From: Acidipila sp.
GTDB taxonomy: Bacteria > Acidobacteriota > Terriglobia > Acidiferrales > UBA7541
Direction: 5' to 3'
Assembly: GCA_010365215.1 (NCBI GenBank)
Contig: JAAFGT010000016.1
Span: forward strand, 6,349 to 70,348
Length of the DNA: 64,000 nucleotides
The notes beneath the pieces were generated by a model, which saw nothing but the letters and a program-made list of their open reading frames with translations, made no database searches and was not told the origin of the DNA. The position numbers and the translations under genes were made by a program. Below are positions 10,277-18,736 of this stretch, piece by piece (position 1 is the stretch's first letter; every line of letters begins with the position of its first letter).

Positions 10277-12826
10277 ATGGCATTCGACCTCGATAAAAAC
10301 CTAACCCGCGCCAAGCGAAGCCTCGAAAAGAATCGCATCGACGATGCCGTCGAAGCTTATCGCGAGATTCTGGAGGCTTTGCCCACCCATCAGGAATCCA
10401 TGCAGGGCCTGGGCGACCTCTATACCCGCAAGAACGACCCCGAAAATAGCGCCCGCTATTACGGAATGCTCTTCGACCGGATGGTCGATAACAAGGAAAC
10501 CGTTAAAGCCGCGGCCATCTATACCCGCTTTTTAAAGGGCTCCACGCAGCCCCCCGAGCGCGTCCTGCGCTACGCCGGCCTGCTGCAGAAGCAGAACCGC
10601 CGCGATGAAGCCATCGAGCAATACGAGAATTCCGCCGAGCTTTATCTTTTTCAGCGCAAGACCGCCGAAGCGCTGGGCTGCTGGGAAAAGGTCGCCGTCC
10701 TCGATCCCGAAAATCCTGAGCGCCATTACCTGATCGGCGAAGTGGGAGAACGGCTGAACTACACCGATACCGCGGTGCGCGGCTATCTCCGCGCCGGGCA
10801 GTTGCGCCTGGGCCAGAACGATGTCGACTCCGCAATGAATATTCTTGCCCGCGGCTACAAGCTCGCTCCAACCGACCGCGGGGTCGCCGTCACTTATGCC
10901 GAGGCCATGATTCGCAAGGGCCAGGCGCACGCCGCCGTCAAGCTTCTCGATCCGCTGATCACCGAGGCCGCCGACACGCCTTTGCTGTTGCTTTTCGGCG
11001 GCGCCCTCATTGAAGACGGCCAGCGCGAGCGCGCCTACGACGTCTTTGAAGGCCTCAGCCGCCGCACCCACGAAAATTTTGACCGGCTCTTCGATGTCGT
11101 GCTGCGCCAGCTCGAGGCAGGCGATGAGGCCAAGGCGGCGCAATCGCTCGCCAGGACGTGCGTCCTGATGACCTCTTCGCCCAACGGCGACGACGCGTTT
11201 GCCGCGGCGTGCGAAAGCCTGATTGCGGCCAACGGCAATTCGCCCGCCATTCTCGAAATCGTAAGCCGGTTCTACAACGAGCACAATCGCGAGACCAAAT
11301 ACTTCAGCACCCTCGGCCGCCTGTTCGATCTCTATCTGGCTGCGAACAATCCAAAGTCCGCCTCGGAGACCCTGGAACGCCTCGTGGATGTGGATCCCTA
11401 CGATCTCCGCCACGATGAGCGGCTCACGCAACTGGAGGGCAAGGCGGATCCCGCTCAACTGCGGGGCATCCGCGGCCGCCTGGCCAAATCCGCCACCGTC
11501 GCCGGCCAGAGTGGCCGCGTCGTGCAGTTCGGCGAGGTTTCCGCTCCGGCGGGCCAAGCCACGGAGCAGAAGGGCGGGCAGAGCCTGGACGACATGATCG
11601 TGCAGGCGGAAATTTTCCTGCAGTATTCTCTCGAAGCCAAAGCACGCGACCGCCTCCAGAAAATCGCCGAAGAATATCCTGGCGAAGAGCAAAACAATCC
11701 TCGCCTTCGCGCGCTCTATGAGCAGGCCAAATGGTCGCCGCCCAGCTCCAAGCCCGTTCCTCCACCGGCCGCGGCGGTAGACGTAACCGGCACCAGCGGT
11801 TCGGCGGCGCGCAGCGGCGTTTACAATGCCGACACGCTGCGTGACCTCACCAAGATTTCCGAAATCACAAAACTTATTTATCGCCAGCCTACCCCTAAAG
11901 GCATTCTTTCCTCAGCGGTCAATGAAGCGGGCAAGTACTTGCGTGCCTCGCGTTGTGTGGCGGTAGTGGGAACGCCTGGCCAGCCGCCGCAGATGGCCTC
12001 GGAATTCTGCATGGCCGGTTTCGATCCCTCGCCTCCGGCGGTGTTGGTGAAACTTCTCGCGTTTCTGGCCGGGTTGCCGCCCGACGCGCTGGGCTGCTGG
12101 ACGCTGGACGCGGAGACCGCGCCGGTGCTGAAGACCATGGGGCTGGAGAGCGCCTGCGCCGTACAGTTGTTGGATAAGGAGACGCAGTCGCAGGCCGGCC
12201 TCGTGCTGGTGGGCATGAATGCCCCGCGCAAATGGAAACCCAACGAAAACTATTTTCTGCAGGCGGTTGGCGACCAGGCACTGATGGCTGTCAGCCATTC
12301 CAAGCTGCGCTCGCTGATGCGCACGCTCGCTGTGGCCGACGAAAAAACCGGCCTGCTCAGTCCCGCCGCCTATCTGGACTGTCTGCTGGCGGAAACCGCT
12401 CGCGCCCGCGTGCAGTCCACGGCGCTTTCCGTGGTGATCCTGCAGGTGGATCGCGCGCGTGAGTTTGCCCGCCAGCATGGCGAAGCCCAGATCGAAGAAT
12501 ACATGGACCAGCTCGCCCGCCTCCTGCTGACCGGCGTCCGCCAGACCGACATCGGCGTAAAATATGCCGGCTGGTCGGTAGCGTTTATCATGCCGGATAC
12601 TACCGGCGCGCTGGCTCTACCCGTGGCTGAAAAACTGCGCCGCCTGGGCACTTCGGTGAAGCCGGCCTGGAATAGCACTTCCGTGACGCTCAGCGCCGCG
12701 GTCACCGAGGCAGGAATGGAGACGCAGTTCGAGAATGAAGACATTGTCACCTTGCTGATTAACCGCGCGGAATTTGCGCTCGAGGAAGTGCGCAAAAGCG
12801 GCGGGGATTCAGTGGTATCCCGGTGA
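10277..12826 (+). CDS. TPR-GAF protein with degenerate GGDEF-like domain
   Basis: From ATG 10277 the protein has 849 residues. About 5-400 are tetratricopeptide-like helical repeats; 430-540 is a low-complexity linker region; about 555-690 looks like a GAF-type sensor domain; 700-849 has the diguanylate cyclase fold, opening with ADEKTGLLSPAAY, the counterpart of the family's D.LTGL.N element. Where the catalytic GGDEF should stand the sequence reads KYAGWSVAF, so cyclase activity is very unlikely. A scaffold or signal-sensing role is probable. No signal peptide is present. The gene is followed by a 13-bp tandem repeat and the thiolase gene. Confidence 0.75.
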   Translation: MAFDLDKNLTRAKRSLEKNRIDDAVEAYREILEALPTHQESMQGLGDLYTRKNDPENSARYYGMLFDRMVDNKETVKAAAIYTRFLKGSTQPPERVLRYAGLLQKQNRRDEAIEQYENSAELYLFQRKTAEALGCWEKVAVLDPENPERHYLIGEVGERLNYTDTAVRGYLRAGQLRLGQNDVDSAMNILARGYKLAPTDRGVAVTYAEAMIRKGQAHAAVKLLDPLITEAADTPLLLLFGGALIEDGQRERAYDVFEGLSRRTHENFDRLFDVVLRQLEAGDEAKAAQSLARTCVLMTSSPNGDDAFAAACESLIAANGNSPAILEIVSRFYNEHNRETKYFSTLGRLFDLYLAANNPKSASETLERLVDVDPYDLRHDERLTQLEGKADPAQLRGIRGRLAKSATVAGQSGRVVQFGEVSAPAGQATEQKGGQSLDDMIVQAEIFLQYSLEAKARDRLQKIAEEYPGEEQNNPRLRALYEQAKWSPPSSKPVPPPAAAVDVTGTSGSAARSGVYNADTLRDLTKISEITKLIYRQPTPKGILSSAVNEAGKYLRASRCVAVVGTPGQPPQMASEFCMAGFDPSPPAVLVKLLAFLAGLPPDALGCWTLDAETAPVLKTMGLESACAVQLLDKETQSQAGLVLVGMNAPRKWKPNENYFLQAVGDQALMAVSHSKLRSLMRTLAVADEKTGLLSPAAYLDCLLAETARARVQSTALSVVILQVDRAREFARQHGEAQIEEYMDQLARLLLTGVRQTDIGVKYAGWSVAFIMPDTTGALALPVAEKLRRLGTSVKPAWNSTSVTLSAAVTEAGMETQFENEDIVTLLINRAEFALEEVRKSGGDSVVSR

Positions 12827-12837
12827 GCGCCCCCGAT

Positions 12838-12863
12838 TAGCGTCAAAGAATAGCGTCAAAGTT
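12838..12863. repeat. 13-bp tandem duplication
   Basis: TAGCGTCAAAGAA (12838-12850) is followed by TAGCGTCAAAGTT (12851-12863), 11 of 13 identical, between the TPR gene stop and the thiolase ribosome site. Confidence 0.8.
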
Positions 12864-12877
12864 AGGGAAGGAGAACA

Positions 12878-14059
12878 ATGTTTCCCACGGATGTTGTCAT
12901 CATCGCTGGCGCGCGCACGCCGATGGCGCGTTACACCGGAGCGTTCAAGGATACTTCTGCGCTCGAGCTCGGCGCCGCCGCCTCGCGCGAGGCCATCCGC
13001 CGTTCCGGCGTCGATCCCGCGGAGTTCGACCAGGCAATTTTTGGAAATGTGATGCAGACCAGCGGCGATGCCATCTACGGCGCGCGGCATGTGGCGCTCA
13101 AGGCCGGCCTGCGCGTGGAAACGCCGGCGGTTACGGTGAACCGTCTATGCGGCTCCGGCATGGAGTCCATCGCCCAGGCCGCGCAGCAGATTCTTTTCGG
13201 CGAAGCCAAGCTGGTGCTGGCCGGTGGCATGGAAAATATGACTCAGGCGCCGCACGTCGTCCGTGGAGCGCGCACCGGCTTGCGGCTCGGCGAAGGCAAG
13301 CTCGAAGATTCGCTGACCGTAGCGCTCTTTGACCCCTACTGCGGTTTCGACATGGCTGGCACCGCGGAAAACGTGGCCGCCGAGCACGGCATTACGCGCC
13401 CCGATTGCGACCTCTACGCCCTGCGCAGCCAGCAGCTGGCCGAGATTGCATTCCGCGCCTGCCACTTGAAGGAAGAGATCGTTCCCGTGGAAGTAAAAAG
13501 CGGCCGCAAGACGCAACTCGTCAGCGAGGACGACCACCGCCGCCCGGAGACCACACTCGATAAGGCGCTGGCCCCGGCGTTTCGCAAAGATGGCATCGTC
13601 ACCGCGGGCAATGCCAGCGGCATCGTGGATGGCGCCGCCGCCGTTGTGGTCACTCAGCAAAAAACAGCCCGCGAACGCGGCTGGAAGCCTCTGGGCCGCA
13701 TCGTTGCCTGGGCTACCGCCGGCGTTGAGCCCCGGGTCATGGGCATTGGCCCGGTGCCCGCCAGCCGCAAGGCCCTCCAGCGCGCCGGCCTTACCCTCGA
13801 ACAGATGGACTTGATAGAAGTGAACGAAGCCTTCGCCGCGCAGTACCTCGCCGTCGAAAAGGCCCTGGGACTCAACCGCGATAAGACCAACGTAAATGGC
13901 GGCGCCATTGCGCTGGGCCATCCCCTTGGCGCTACCGGCACGCGTCTGGTGATCACTTTGTTGAACGAATTGCGCCGCCGCGGCGGCCGCTACGGCTTGG
14001 CTACCGCCTGCATCGGCGGCGGGCAGGGAATCGCCATGATCGTCGAGTCGCTGGCTTGA
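12878..14059 (+). CDS. Acetyl-CoA C-acetyltransferase (thiolase)
   Basis: Condenses two acetyl-CoA to acetoacetyl-CoA or thiolyses 3-ketoacyl-CoA. It has 393 residues, the usual length, with the acyl-carrying Cys91 in NRLCGSG, His348 in GHPLGATG and the second Cys378 in ACIGGGQG. NEAFAAQ near 316 is also conserved. The ATG at 12878 has AAGGAG about 6 nt upstream. It heads a same-strand run with a 3-hydroxyacyl-CoA dehydrogenase and a crotonase, together interconverting acetyl-CoA and crotonyl-CoA. Confidence 0.93.
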   Translation: MFPTDVVIIAGARTPMARYTGAFKDTSALELGAAASREAIRRSGVDPAEFDQAIFGNVMQTSGDAIYGARHVALKAGLRVETPAVTVNRLCGSGMESIAQAAQQILFGEAKLVLAGGMENMTQAPHVVRGARTGLRLGEGKLEDSLTVALFDPYCGFDMAGTAENVAAEHGITRPDCDLYALRSQQLAEIAFRACHLKEEIVPVEVKSGRKTQLVSEDDHRRPETTLDKALAPAFRKDGIVTAGNASGIVDGAAAVVVTQQKTARERGWKPLGRIVAWATAGVEPRVMGIGPVPASRKALQRAGLTLEQMDLIEVNEAFAAQYLAVEKALGLNRDKTNVNGGAIALGHPLGATGTRLVITLLNELRRRGGRYGLATACIGGGQGIAMIVESLA

Positions 14060-14120
14060 TTCTTTCCTGGCGAAAAAATACGTAAAAATACCGCCCCCGG
14101 AATTTTAGAGGAGACCAGCA

Positions 14121-15005
14121 ATGCCGATCACGAAAATTGGAGTAGTGGGTTGCGGTCTGATGGGTGCCGGAATCGCCCAGACCGCCGCGCAGTCGGGTTT
14201 TCCCGTGGTAGTCTGCGAAACCAGCCTGGAGCTGCTGCAAAAAGGATTTAAGTCCATCGAAAAAAATCTCGACCGGCTGGTGGAGAAAGGCTCGCTCAGC
14301 GCCGCGGAACGCGAAATCATTCGCGGCCGGCTGCACGGCACCACGAACCTCGAGGACTTTCGCGACGCCGATTTGGTCATCGAGGCCATCATCGAACAGC
14401 TTCCCGCCAAGCGCGAGTTGTTCACCGCGCTCGATAAGATCTGCACCAAAAACGCCATTTTCGCCAGCAACACTTCGTCGCTTTCGATTACCGAGATGGC
14501 CGTCACCACCGCGCGCCCCGATCGCTTCGTGGGCCTGCACTTTTTCAATCCGGTTCCGGTGATGAAACTGGTGGAAGTGGTGCGCACCATTGCCACCAAT
14601 CCCGCGGCCTACGAAGTCGTCTTTACCTTCGCGCAAAAACTGGGGAAAACCGCCGTGCGCACCAGCGACCGCACAGGCTTCATCGTCAACCGCTTGCTGG
14701 TGCCCTACATGCTGGACTGCATTCGCGCCCTGGAAGAGGGTGTGGCTTCCATCGAGGACATCGATAACTCCATGAAGCTGGGCTGCGGCTACCCGATGGG
14801 GCCGTTTACCCTGCTCGATTTTGTGGGTCTGGACACCACCTACTACATCGCCAATGTGATGTTCGATGAGTTCAAGGAAAAACGCTTTGCCCCGCCGGCG
14901 CTCCTGAAACGCATGGTGCTTTCCGGCTGGAACGGCCGCAAGGCCGGCAAAGGCTTCTATGATTACGCCGACCCCAAGAATCCCAAGGCCATGAAGCTGG
15001 TGTAA
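14121..15005 (+). CDS. 3-hydroxyacyl-CoA (3-hydroxybutyryl-CoA) dehydrogenase
   Basis: NAD(P)-dependent oxidoreductase of 294 residues. The Rossmann motif GCGLMGAG is at 10-17, the NTSS segment at 117-120, the catalytic His140 in LHFFNPVPVMK and its partner Glu nearby in LVEVV; the C-terminal domain contains YPMGPF. The length fits the single-function Hbd/PaaH type, not the fused FadB type. An AGAGGAG ribosome site precedes the ATG. It is the middle gene of the C4 acyl-CoA module. Confidence 0.93.
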   Translation: MPITKIGVVGCGLMGAGIAQTAAQSGFPVVVCETSLELLQKGFKSIEKNLDRLVEKGSLSAAEREIIRGRLHGTTNLEDFRDADLVIEAIIEQLPAKRELFTALDKICTKNAIFASNTSSLSITEMAVTTARPDRFVGLHFFNPVPVMKLVEVVRTIATNPAAYEVVFTFAQKLGKTAVRTSDRTGFIVNRLLVPYMLDCIRALEEGVASIEDIDNSMKLGCGYPMGPFTLLDFVGLDTTYYIANVMFDEFKEKRFAPPALLKRMVLSGWNGRKAGKGFYDYADPKNPKAMKLV

Positions 15006-15064
15006 CAAAAAATAATCTGCTAGAGAAAAGTTTACAAAGCTGCGAAAAACGGAGCGAGCGGTAG

Positions 15065-15847
15065 ATGAGCTACGAAAACATTCTTTACGAAAAGAAAGAC
15101 CACATCGGCCTGATCACGTTTAACCGGCCAAAAGTTCTCAACGCGCTGAACCATAAGACCATGGTGGAGCTTGGCGCCTGCCTCGCCGCCGCGAAAAACG
15201 ATGCCGATGTGCGCGTGCTCATCCTCACCGGCGCGGGAGAGAAAGCCTTCATCGCCGGTGCCGACATCAACGAGCTGGCCCAGAGCACTCCGGTCACCGG
15301 AAAAGAGACCGCGCTTTTTGGCCAGGCCGTTTTACGCCAGCTCGAAACCCTGGGCAAACCCTCCATCGCCGCCATCAATGGGTTTGCGCTGGGCGGCGGC
15401 TGTGAGATGGCCCTGGCCTGTTCCATGCGCATCGCCAGCAAAACCGCCCGCATCGGCCAGCCTGAGGTGAAGCTGGGCATTCTTCCCGGATACGGCGGCT
15501 CGCAGCGCCTTCCCCGCCTGTGCGGCAAAGGCATGGCCCACGAGCTGATTCTGGGCGGCGAAATGATTTCCGCCGAAGAAGCCTTGCGCATCGGGCTGGT
15601 CAATCACCTCACCGAGCCCGCCGAGCTGCTTGCCACCTGCCAGGCGCTGGCCAGGAAAATTATTGCCAACGCGCCGCTGGCCGTTCAGTACGCCATGGAA
15701 GCCGTCGAACACGGCATGGACGTTTCCCAGGAAGAAGGACTCTTCCTCGAAGCCACGCTGTTTGGCCTGTGTTGCGCCACCGAAGATATGCGCGAGGGCA
15801 CGCGCGCCTTCCTCGAAAAGCGCCCGGCGCAATTCAAGGCTAAATGA
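15065..15847 (+). CDS. Enoyl-CoA hydratase (crotonase family)
   Basis: Hydrates 2-enoyl-CoA to 3-hydroxyacyl-CoA. In its 260 residues the oxyanion-hole segments AGADI (about 64-68) and FALGGGCEMA (108-117) are intact, and both catalytic glutamates, Glu114 and Glu134 (GQPEVKLG), are present, so it is a true hydratase and not a divergent family member. It closes the thiolase-dehydrogenase-crotonase run. No acyl-CoA dehydrogenase is nearby, so the direction (butyrate-like synthesis or beta-oxidation) is undecided. Confidence 0.92.
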   Translation: MSYENILYEKKDHIGLITFNRPKVLNALNHKTMVELGACLAAAKNDADVRVLILTGAGEKAFIAGADINELAQSTPVTGKETALFGQAVLRQLETLGKPSIAAINGFALGGGCEMALACSMRIASKTARIGQPEVKLGILPGYGGSQRLPRLCGKGMAHELILGGEMISAEEALRIGLVNHLTEPAELLATCQALARKIIANAPLAVQYAMEAVEHGMDVSQEEGLFLEATLFGLCCATEDMREGTRAFLEKRPAQFKAK

Positions 15848-15856
15848 TGATCGTGA

Positions 15857-15901
15857 GGGAAACGCCAACCGCCGGTCTGCGAAACAAGCTGGGCGTCTCC
15901 C
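15857..15901 (+). promoter_or_regulatory. Stem-loop in the ribH leader
   Basis: GGGAAACGCC (15857-15866) can pair with GGCGTCTCCC (15892-15901) except for one mismatch, closing a 25-nt loop. No T-run follows, so it is not a clear terminator. It lacks the conserved layout of an FMN riboswitch. It may separate ribH-nusB expression from the acyl-CoA genes. Confidence 0.4.
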
Positions 15902-15921
15902 GGTACTGGGTCTGTTAATTT

Positions 15922-16440
15922 ATGGCCGAGCCGATCAAGGGCGCAGAAACGCGCGGCCCACTGAGCGCCCAAGACTTTCGCTTCGCCATTGTGGTCAGCC
16001 GCTTTAACGGTTTTATCACCGAGCGGCTGCTGGCCGGTGCGCTCCAGGCTCTCGAAGGCGCTGGCGCCGGCAAGGATCAGATGGAAGTGTTTCAGGTTCC
16101 CGGCGCGTTTGAAATTCCCATCGCCGCAAAAAAAGTTGCTGCTACCGGCGCGTTTGATGCCGTCATTTGTATCGGCTGCGTCCTGCGCGGCGAGACGTCT
16201 CATTACGACTACGTTTGCAGCGAGGCGGCGCGCGGTATAATGCTCGCGCAGATGGATTCCGGCGTGCCCATGGCTTTTTGCGTGCTCACTTGCGACACAC
16301 TGGAACAGGCCGTCGACCGCGCCGGTCTGAAGGGTGGCGACAAGAGTTTCAAGGGTTCCAAGGGTTTCGAGTGCGGCCTGGCGGCCATTGAAATGGCTGG
16401 CTTGGCGCGGCAGCTCGAACTTCGTAAAAAAGACGCGTAA
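15922..16440 (+). CDS. ribH: 6,7-dimethyl-8-ribityllumazine synthase
   Basis: Penultimate enzyme of riboflavin synthesis, joining the pyrimidinedione to dihydroxybutanone phosphate; family members form icosahedral shells or pentamers. In 172 residues it has SRFNGFITE (about 26-34), VPGAFEIP (54-61) and GCVLRGETSHYDYV with the catalytic His. Near the C-terminus, KSF-KGS-KGF interrupts the usual GNKGFE segment and is encoded by a 9-bp duplication. The stop lies inside a 13-bp tandem repeat shared with the nusB leader. The rest of the rib pathway is not in the window. Confidence 0.95.
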   Translation: MAEPIKGAETRGPLSAQDFRFAIVVSRFNGFITERLLAGALQALEGAGAGKDQMEVFQVPGAFEIPIAAKKVAATGAFDAVICIGCVLRGETSHYDYVCSEAARGIMLAQMDSGVPMAFCVLTCDTLEQAVDRAGLKGGDKSFKGSKGFECGLAAIEMAGLARQLELRKKDA

Positions 16441-16470
16441 AAAAGGCGCGTAAAAAAGCCTGTAAAAAAC
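16423..16470. repeat. 13-bp tandem array at the ribH end and nusB start
   Basis: Units CGTAAAAAAGACG, CGTAAAAAAGGCG and CGTAAAAAAGCCT (16423-16461) plus a partial GTAAAAAAC fill the ribH end and the whole gap to nusB. Each full copy carries a TAA. The ribH stop uses the one in the second copy. Confidence 0.9.
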
Positions 16471-16471
16471 A

Positions 16472-17026
16472 ATGACTCTCCGCCGCAAATCCCGCGAATT
16501 CGCACTGCAGCTCCTCTATCAATGGGACCAGCGCCGCGAAGCCCCCGAAATCATCGAAGAGCATTTCTGGGCAGAGGCGCGCGCCACCGGCGAAACGCGC
16601 AAGTTTGCCCACGAGCTTTTTATGGGCGCGGTGGTCGCCGCGCCCGAGCTCGACAAGCTCATCACCGCTCACGCCGCCAACTGGCGCCTCGAGCGCATGG
16701 GCGCGATCGACCGCAGCCTGCTGCGCCTCGGCGCCTATGAGCTGCGCTTCGGCACCGCCCCGGCCAAGGTTGTCCTCGACGAAGCCGTCGAGCTGGCCAA
16801 GTCGTTTTCAGACGCTGCGGCGCCGGCTTTCGTCAACGGGATTCTCGATGCCATTCACAAAGCGTCCCCTCCCACCGCGGAGATTGCTGAGGAAAAAGGT
16901 GAGCCCGCGGAAAAAAGTGCGCACCCGGAAAAATTTGAGCACGCGAAAAAAGGTGACCCCGCGAAACAAGTTGCCACAGCGCACACCAAGGCACCGAAAA
17001 CAAAAAGAAGAAAAAAGAAAGAATAG
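16472..17026 (+). CDS. nusB: Transcription antitermination factor NusB
   Basis: RNA-binding helical protein that with NusE/S10 binds boxA in rRNA operons. The core (1-135) matches the family: RRKSREFALQLLYQWD at the start, AIDRSLLRLGAYEL and the KVVLDEAVELAKSF segment. The last 45 residues are an extra Lys/Glu-rich tail made of six-residue repeats (EKSAHP, EKFEHA, KKGDPA), ending in a basic run. It follows ribH, the common bacterial pairing. No clear Shine-Dalgarno precedes the ATG because a tandem repeat occupies the gap. Confidence 0.93.
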   Translation: MTLRRKSREFALQLLYQWDQRREAPEIIEEHFWAEARATGETRKFAHELFMGAVVAAPELDKLITAHAANWRLERMGAIDRSLLRLGAYELRFGTAPAKVVLDEAVELAKSFSDAAAPAFVNGILDAIHKASPPTAEIAEEKGEPAEKSAHPEKFEHAKKGDPAKQVATAHTKAPKTKRRKKKE

Positions 17027-17094
17027 CCGCGAAGGAACTTCTCGTCTAATTTCCAGCCATCTCGCCGGCTTTCCGCGTCACCTGATCGCGCTCA

Positions 17095-18555
17095 TTACTC
17101 CAAACTATAGTTCGGCGCTTCACGAGTAATGATCACATCGTGAACGTGGCTTTCGCGCAGTCCCGCCGAAGTAATGCGCACAAACTTGGCGCGCTCGTGC
17201 AGCTCCTGAATGGTCCCCACGCCGCAATATCCCATGCCGCTGCGCAGTCCGCCCACCAGCTGTTCGATCAGCCCTGAGACCGGCCCCTTATACGGCACGC
17301 GGCCCTCCACGCCCTCGGGCACGGATTTGCCTCGCTCCGCGCGTTCTTGCGCGTAGCGGTCGGCTGACCCTGCTTCCATCGCTCCCAGCGAGCCCATGCC
17401 GCGGTACGACTTGAAAGTCCGGCCCTGAAAAAGAATCGTCTCGCCCGGCGCTTCCTCGGTCCCCGCGAACAGGCTGCCGATCATCACCGACGACGCGCCG
17501 GCCGCGATGGCCTTGGAAATGTCGCCCGAAAATTTTATGCCCCCGTCGGCAATCACCGGGATGTCGGTTCCGCGGGCCGCCCGCGCCGCTTCCATGATCG
17601 CGGTGATCTGCGGCATGCCGGCGCCGGTCACCACCCGCGTCGTGCAGATCGAGCCCGGTCCGATGCCCACCTTGATGCCGTCGATCCCCAGCGCAATCAG
17701 GTCGCGCGCGCCTTCAAACGTGCCCACATTTCCCGCCAGCAGCGGCACCTCCGGCAGGCGGCGCTTCACCGCTTGGATCGCTTCCATCACCCGAGTGGTG
17801 TGCCCGTGCGCCGTGTCAATGGTGAGCGCGTCCACCTTCACTTGCGCCAGCTCCACCGCGCGCTCCAGAAAATCCGCGGTAGCACCGATGGCCGCTCCCA
17901 CGCGCAGGCGGCCTTGCAGGTCTTTGGCGGCGATGGGATATTGCTGCTTTTTCTGGATGTCTTTTACCGTGATCAGGCCCTTGAGGTTGAACTGGTCGTC
18001 CACTACCAGAAGTTTTTCGATGCGGTGCTGCTGTAGTTCGCGCTCAGCCTGTTCGAGCGTGGTGCCCACCGGCACGGTCACCAGGTTCTTGCTGGTCATC
18101 ACCGCGCTCACCGGCTGGTCCAGATTGCGCTCGAAGCGCAGGTCGCGATTGGTGAGGATGCCGATCAGCCGCGCCCCGCGCGTCACCGGAAGCCCGGAGA
18201 CTTTGTACTTGTTCATGATTTCCAGCGCCTGGCGGATGGAAATTTCCGGCGAGATGGTTACGGGATCGACGATCATCCCGCTCTCCGAGCGCTTGACGCG
18301 GTCCACCTCTTCCCGCTGCCGCGCCACGCTCATGTTGCGGTGGATAAAACCCATGCCCCCTTGCCGCGCGATGGCAATGGCCAGCCGCGACTCGGTCACC
18401 GTATCCATGGCCGCCGAACAGATCGGCACGTTGATGGAAATCTGCCGCGTGATGCAGGTGCGTGTGTCCACTTCGGTGGGCATCACCGCCGAGTAGCCGG
18501 GCACCAGCAACACATCATCAAAAGTAAGCGCTTCGAAAATGGGTCCTTCAATCAT
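17095..18555 (-). CDS. guaB: IMP dehydrogenase
   Basis: Oxidises IMP to XMP, the committed step of GMP synthesis. From ATG 18555 it has 486 residues, the normal length. A tandem CBS pair lies at about 95-205; the catalytic Cys304 is in GPGSICTTR; the flap segment [11 protein letters not shown] is present. An in-frame ATG at 18582 would add nine unrelated residues. It is convergent with nusB. Just upstream lie two C-rich near-repeats (about 18571-18605). Confidence 0.96.
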   Translation of the reverse strand: MIEGPIFEALTFDDVLLVPGYSAVMPTEVDTRTCITRQISINVPICSAAMDTVTESRLAIAIARQGGMGFIHRNMSVARQREEVDRVKRSESGMIVDPVTISPEISIRQALEIMNKYKVSGLPVTRGARLIGILTNRDLRFERNLDQPVSAVMTSKNLVTVPVGTTLEQAERELQQHRIEKLLVVDDQFNLKGLITVKDIQKKQQYPIAAKDLQGRLRVGAAIGATADFLERAVELAQVKVDALTIDTAHGHTTRVMEAIQAVKRRLPEVPLLAGNVGTFEGARDLIALGIDGIKVGIGPGSICTTRVVTGAGMPQITAIMEAARAARGTDIPVIADGGIKFSGDISKAIAAGASSVMIGSLFAGTEEAPGETILFQGRTFKSYRGMGSLGAMEAGSADRYAQERAERGKSVPEGVEGRVPYKGPVSGLIEQLVGGLRSGMGYCGVGTIQELHERAKFVRITSAGLRESHVHDVIITREAPNYSLE

Positions 18556-18736
18556 TGTTTTCGCGCAAAAACCCGCCCCCAAAAAACTGCCCCCAGAAAC
18601 TCAGCAGCCCAGCAAGGTCGCTGGGCGCGTGGTCCCCTAAACTGTTCGCCAAACTCTCATCGAAGTAGCTTCCGATTTTAGGCTCCCCACGCGCAACCGT
18701 CAAGGCAGCTCTTGCCGCGGACTGCAGTAACTTTCA

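Noticed and set aside
15848-15921. FMN riboswitch upstream of ribH
   Set aside because: The gap is only 74 nt and lacks the conserved six-stem layout and its invariant segments.
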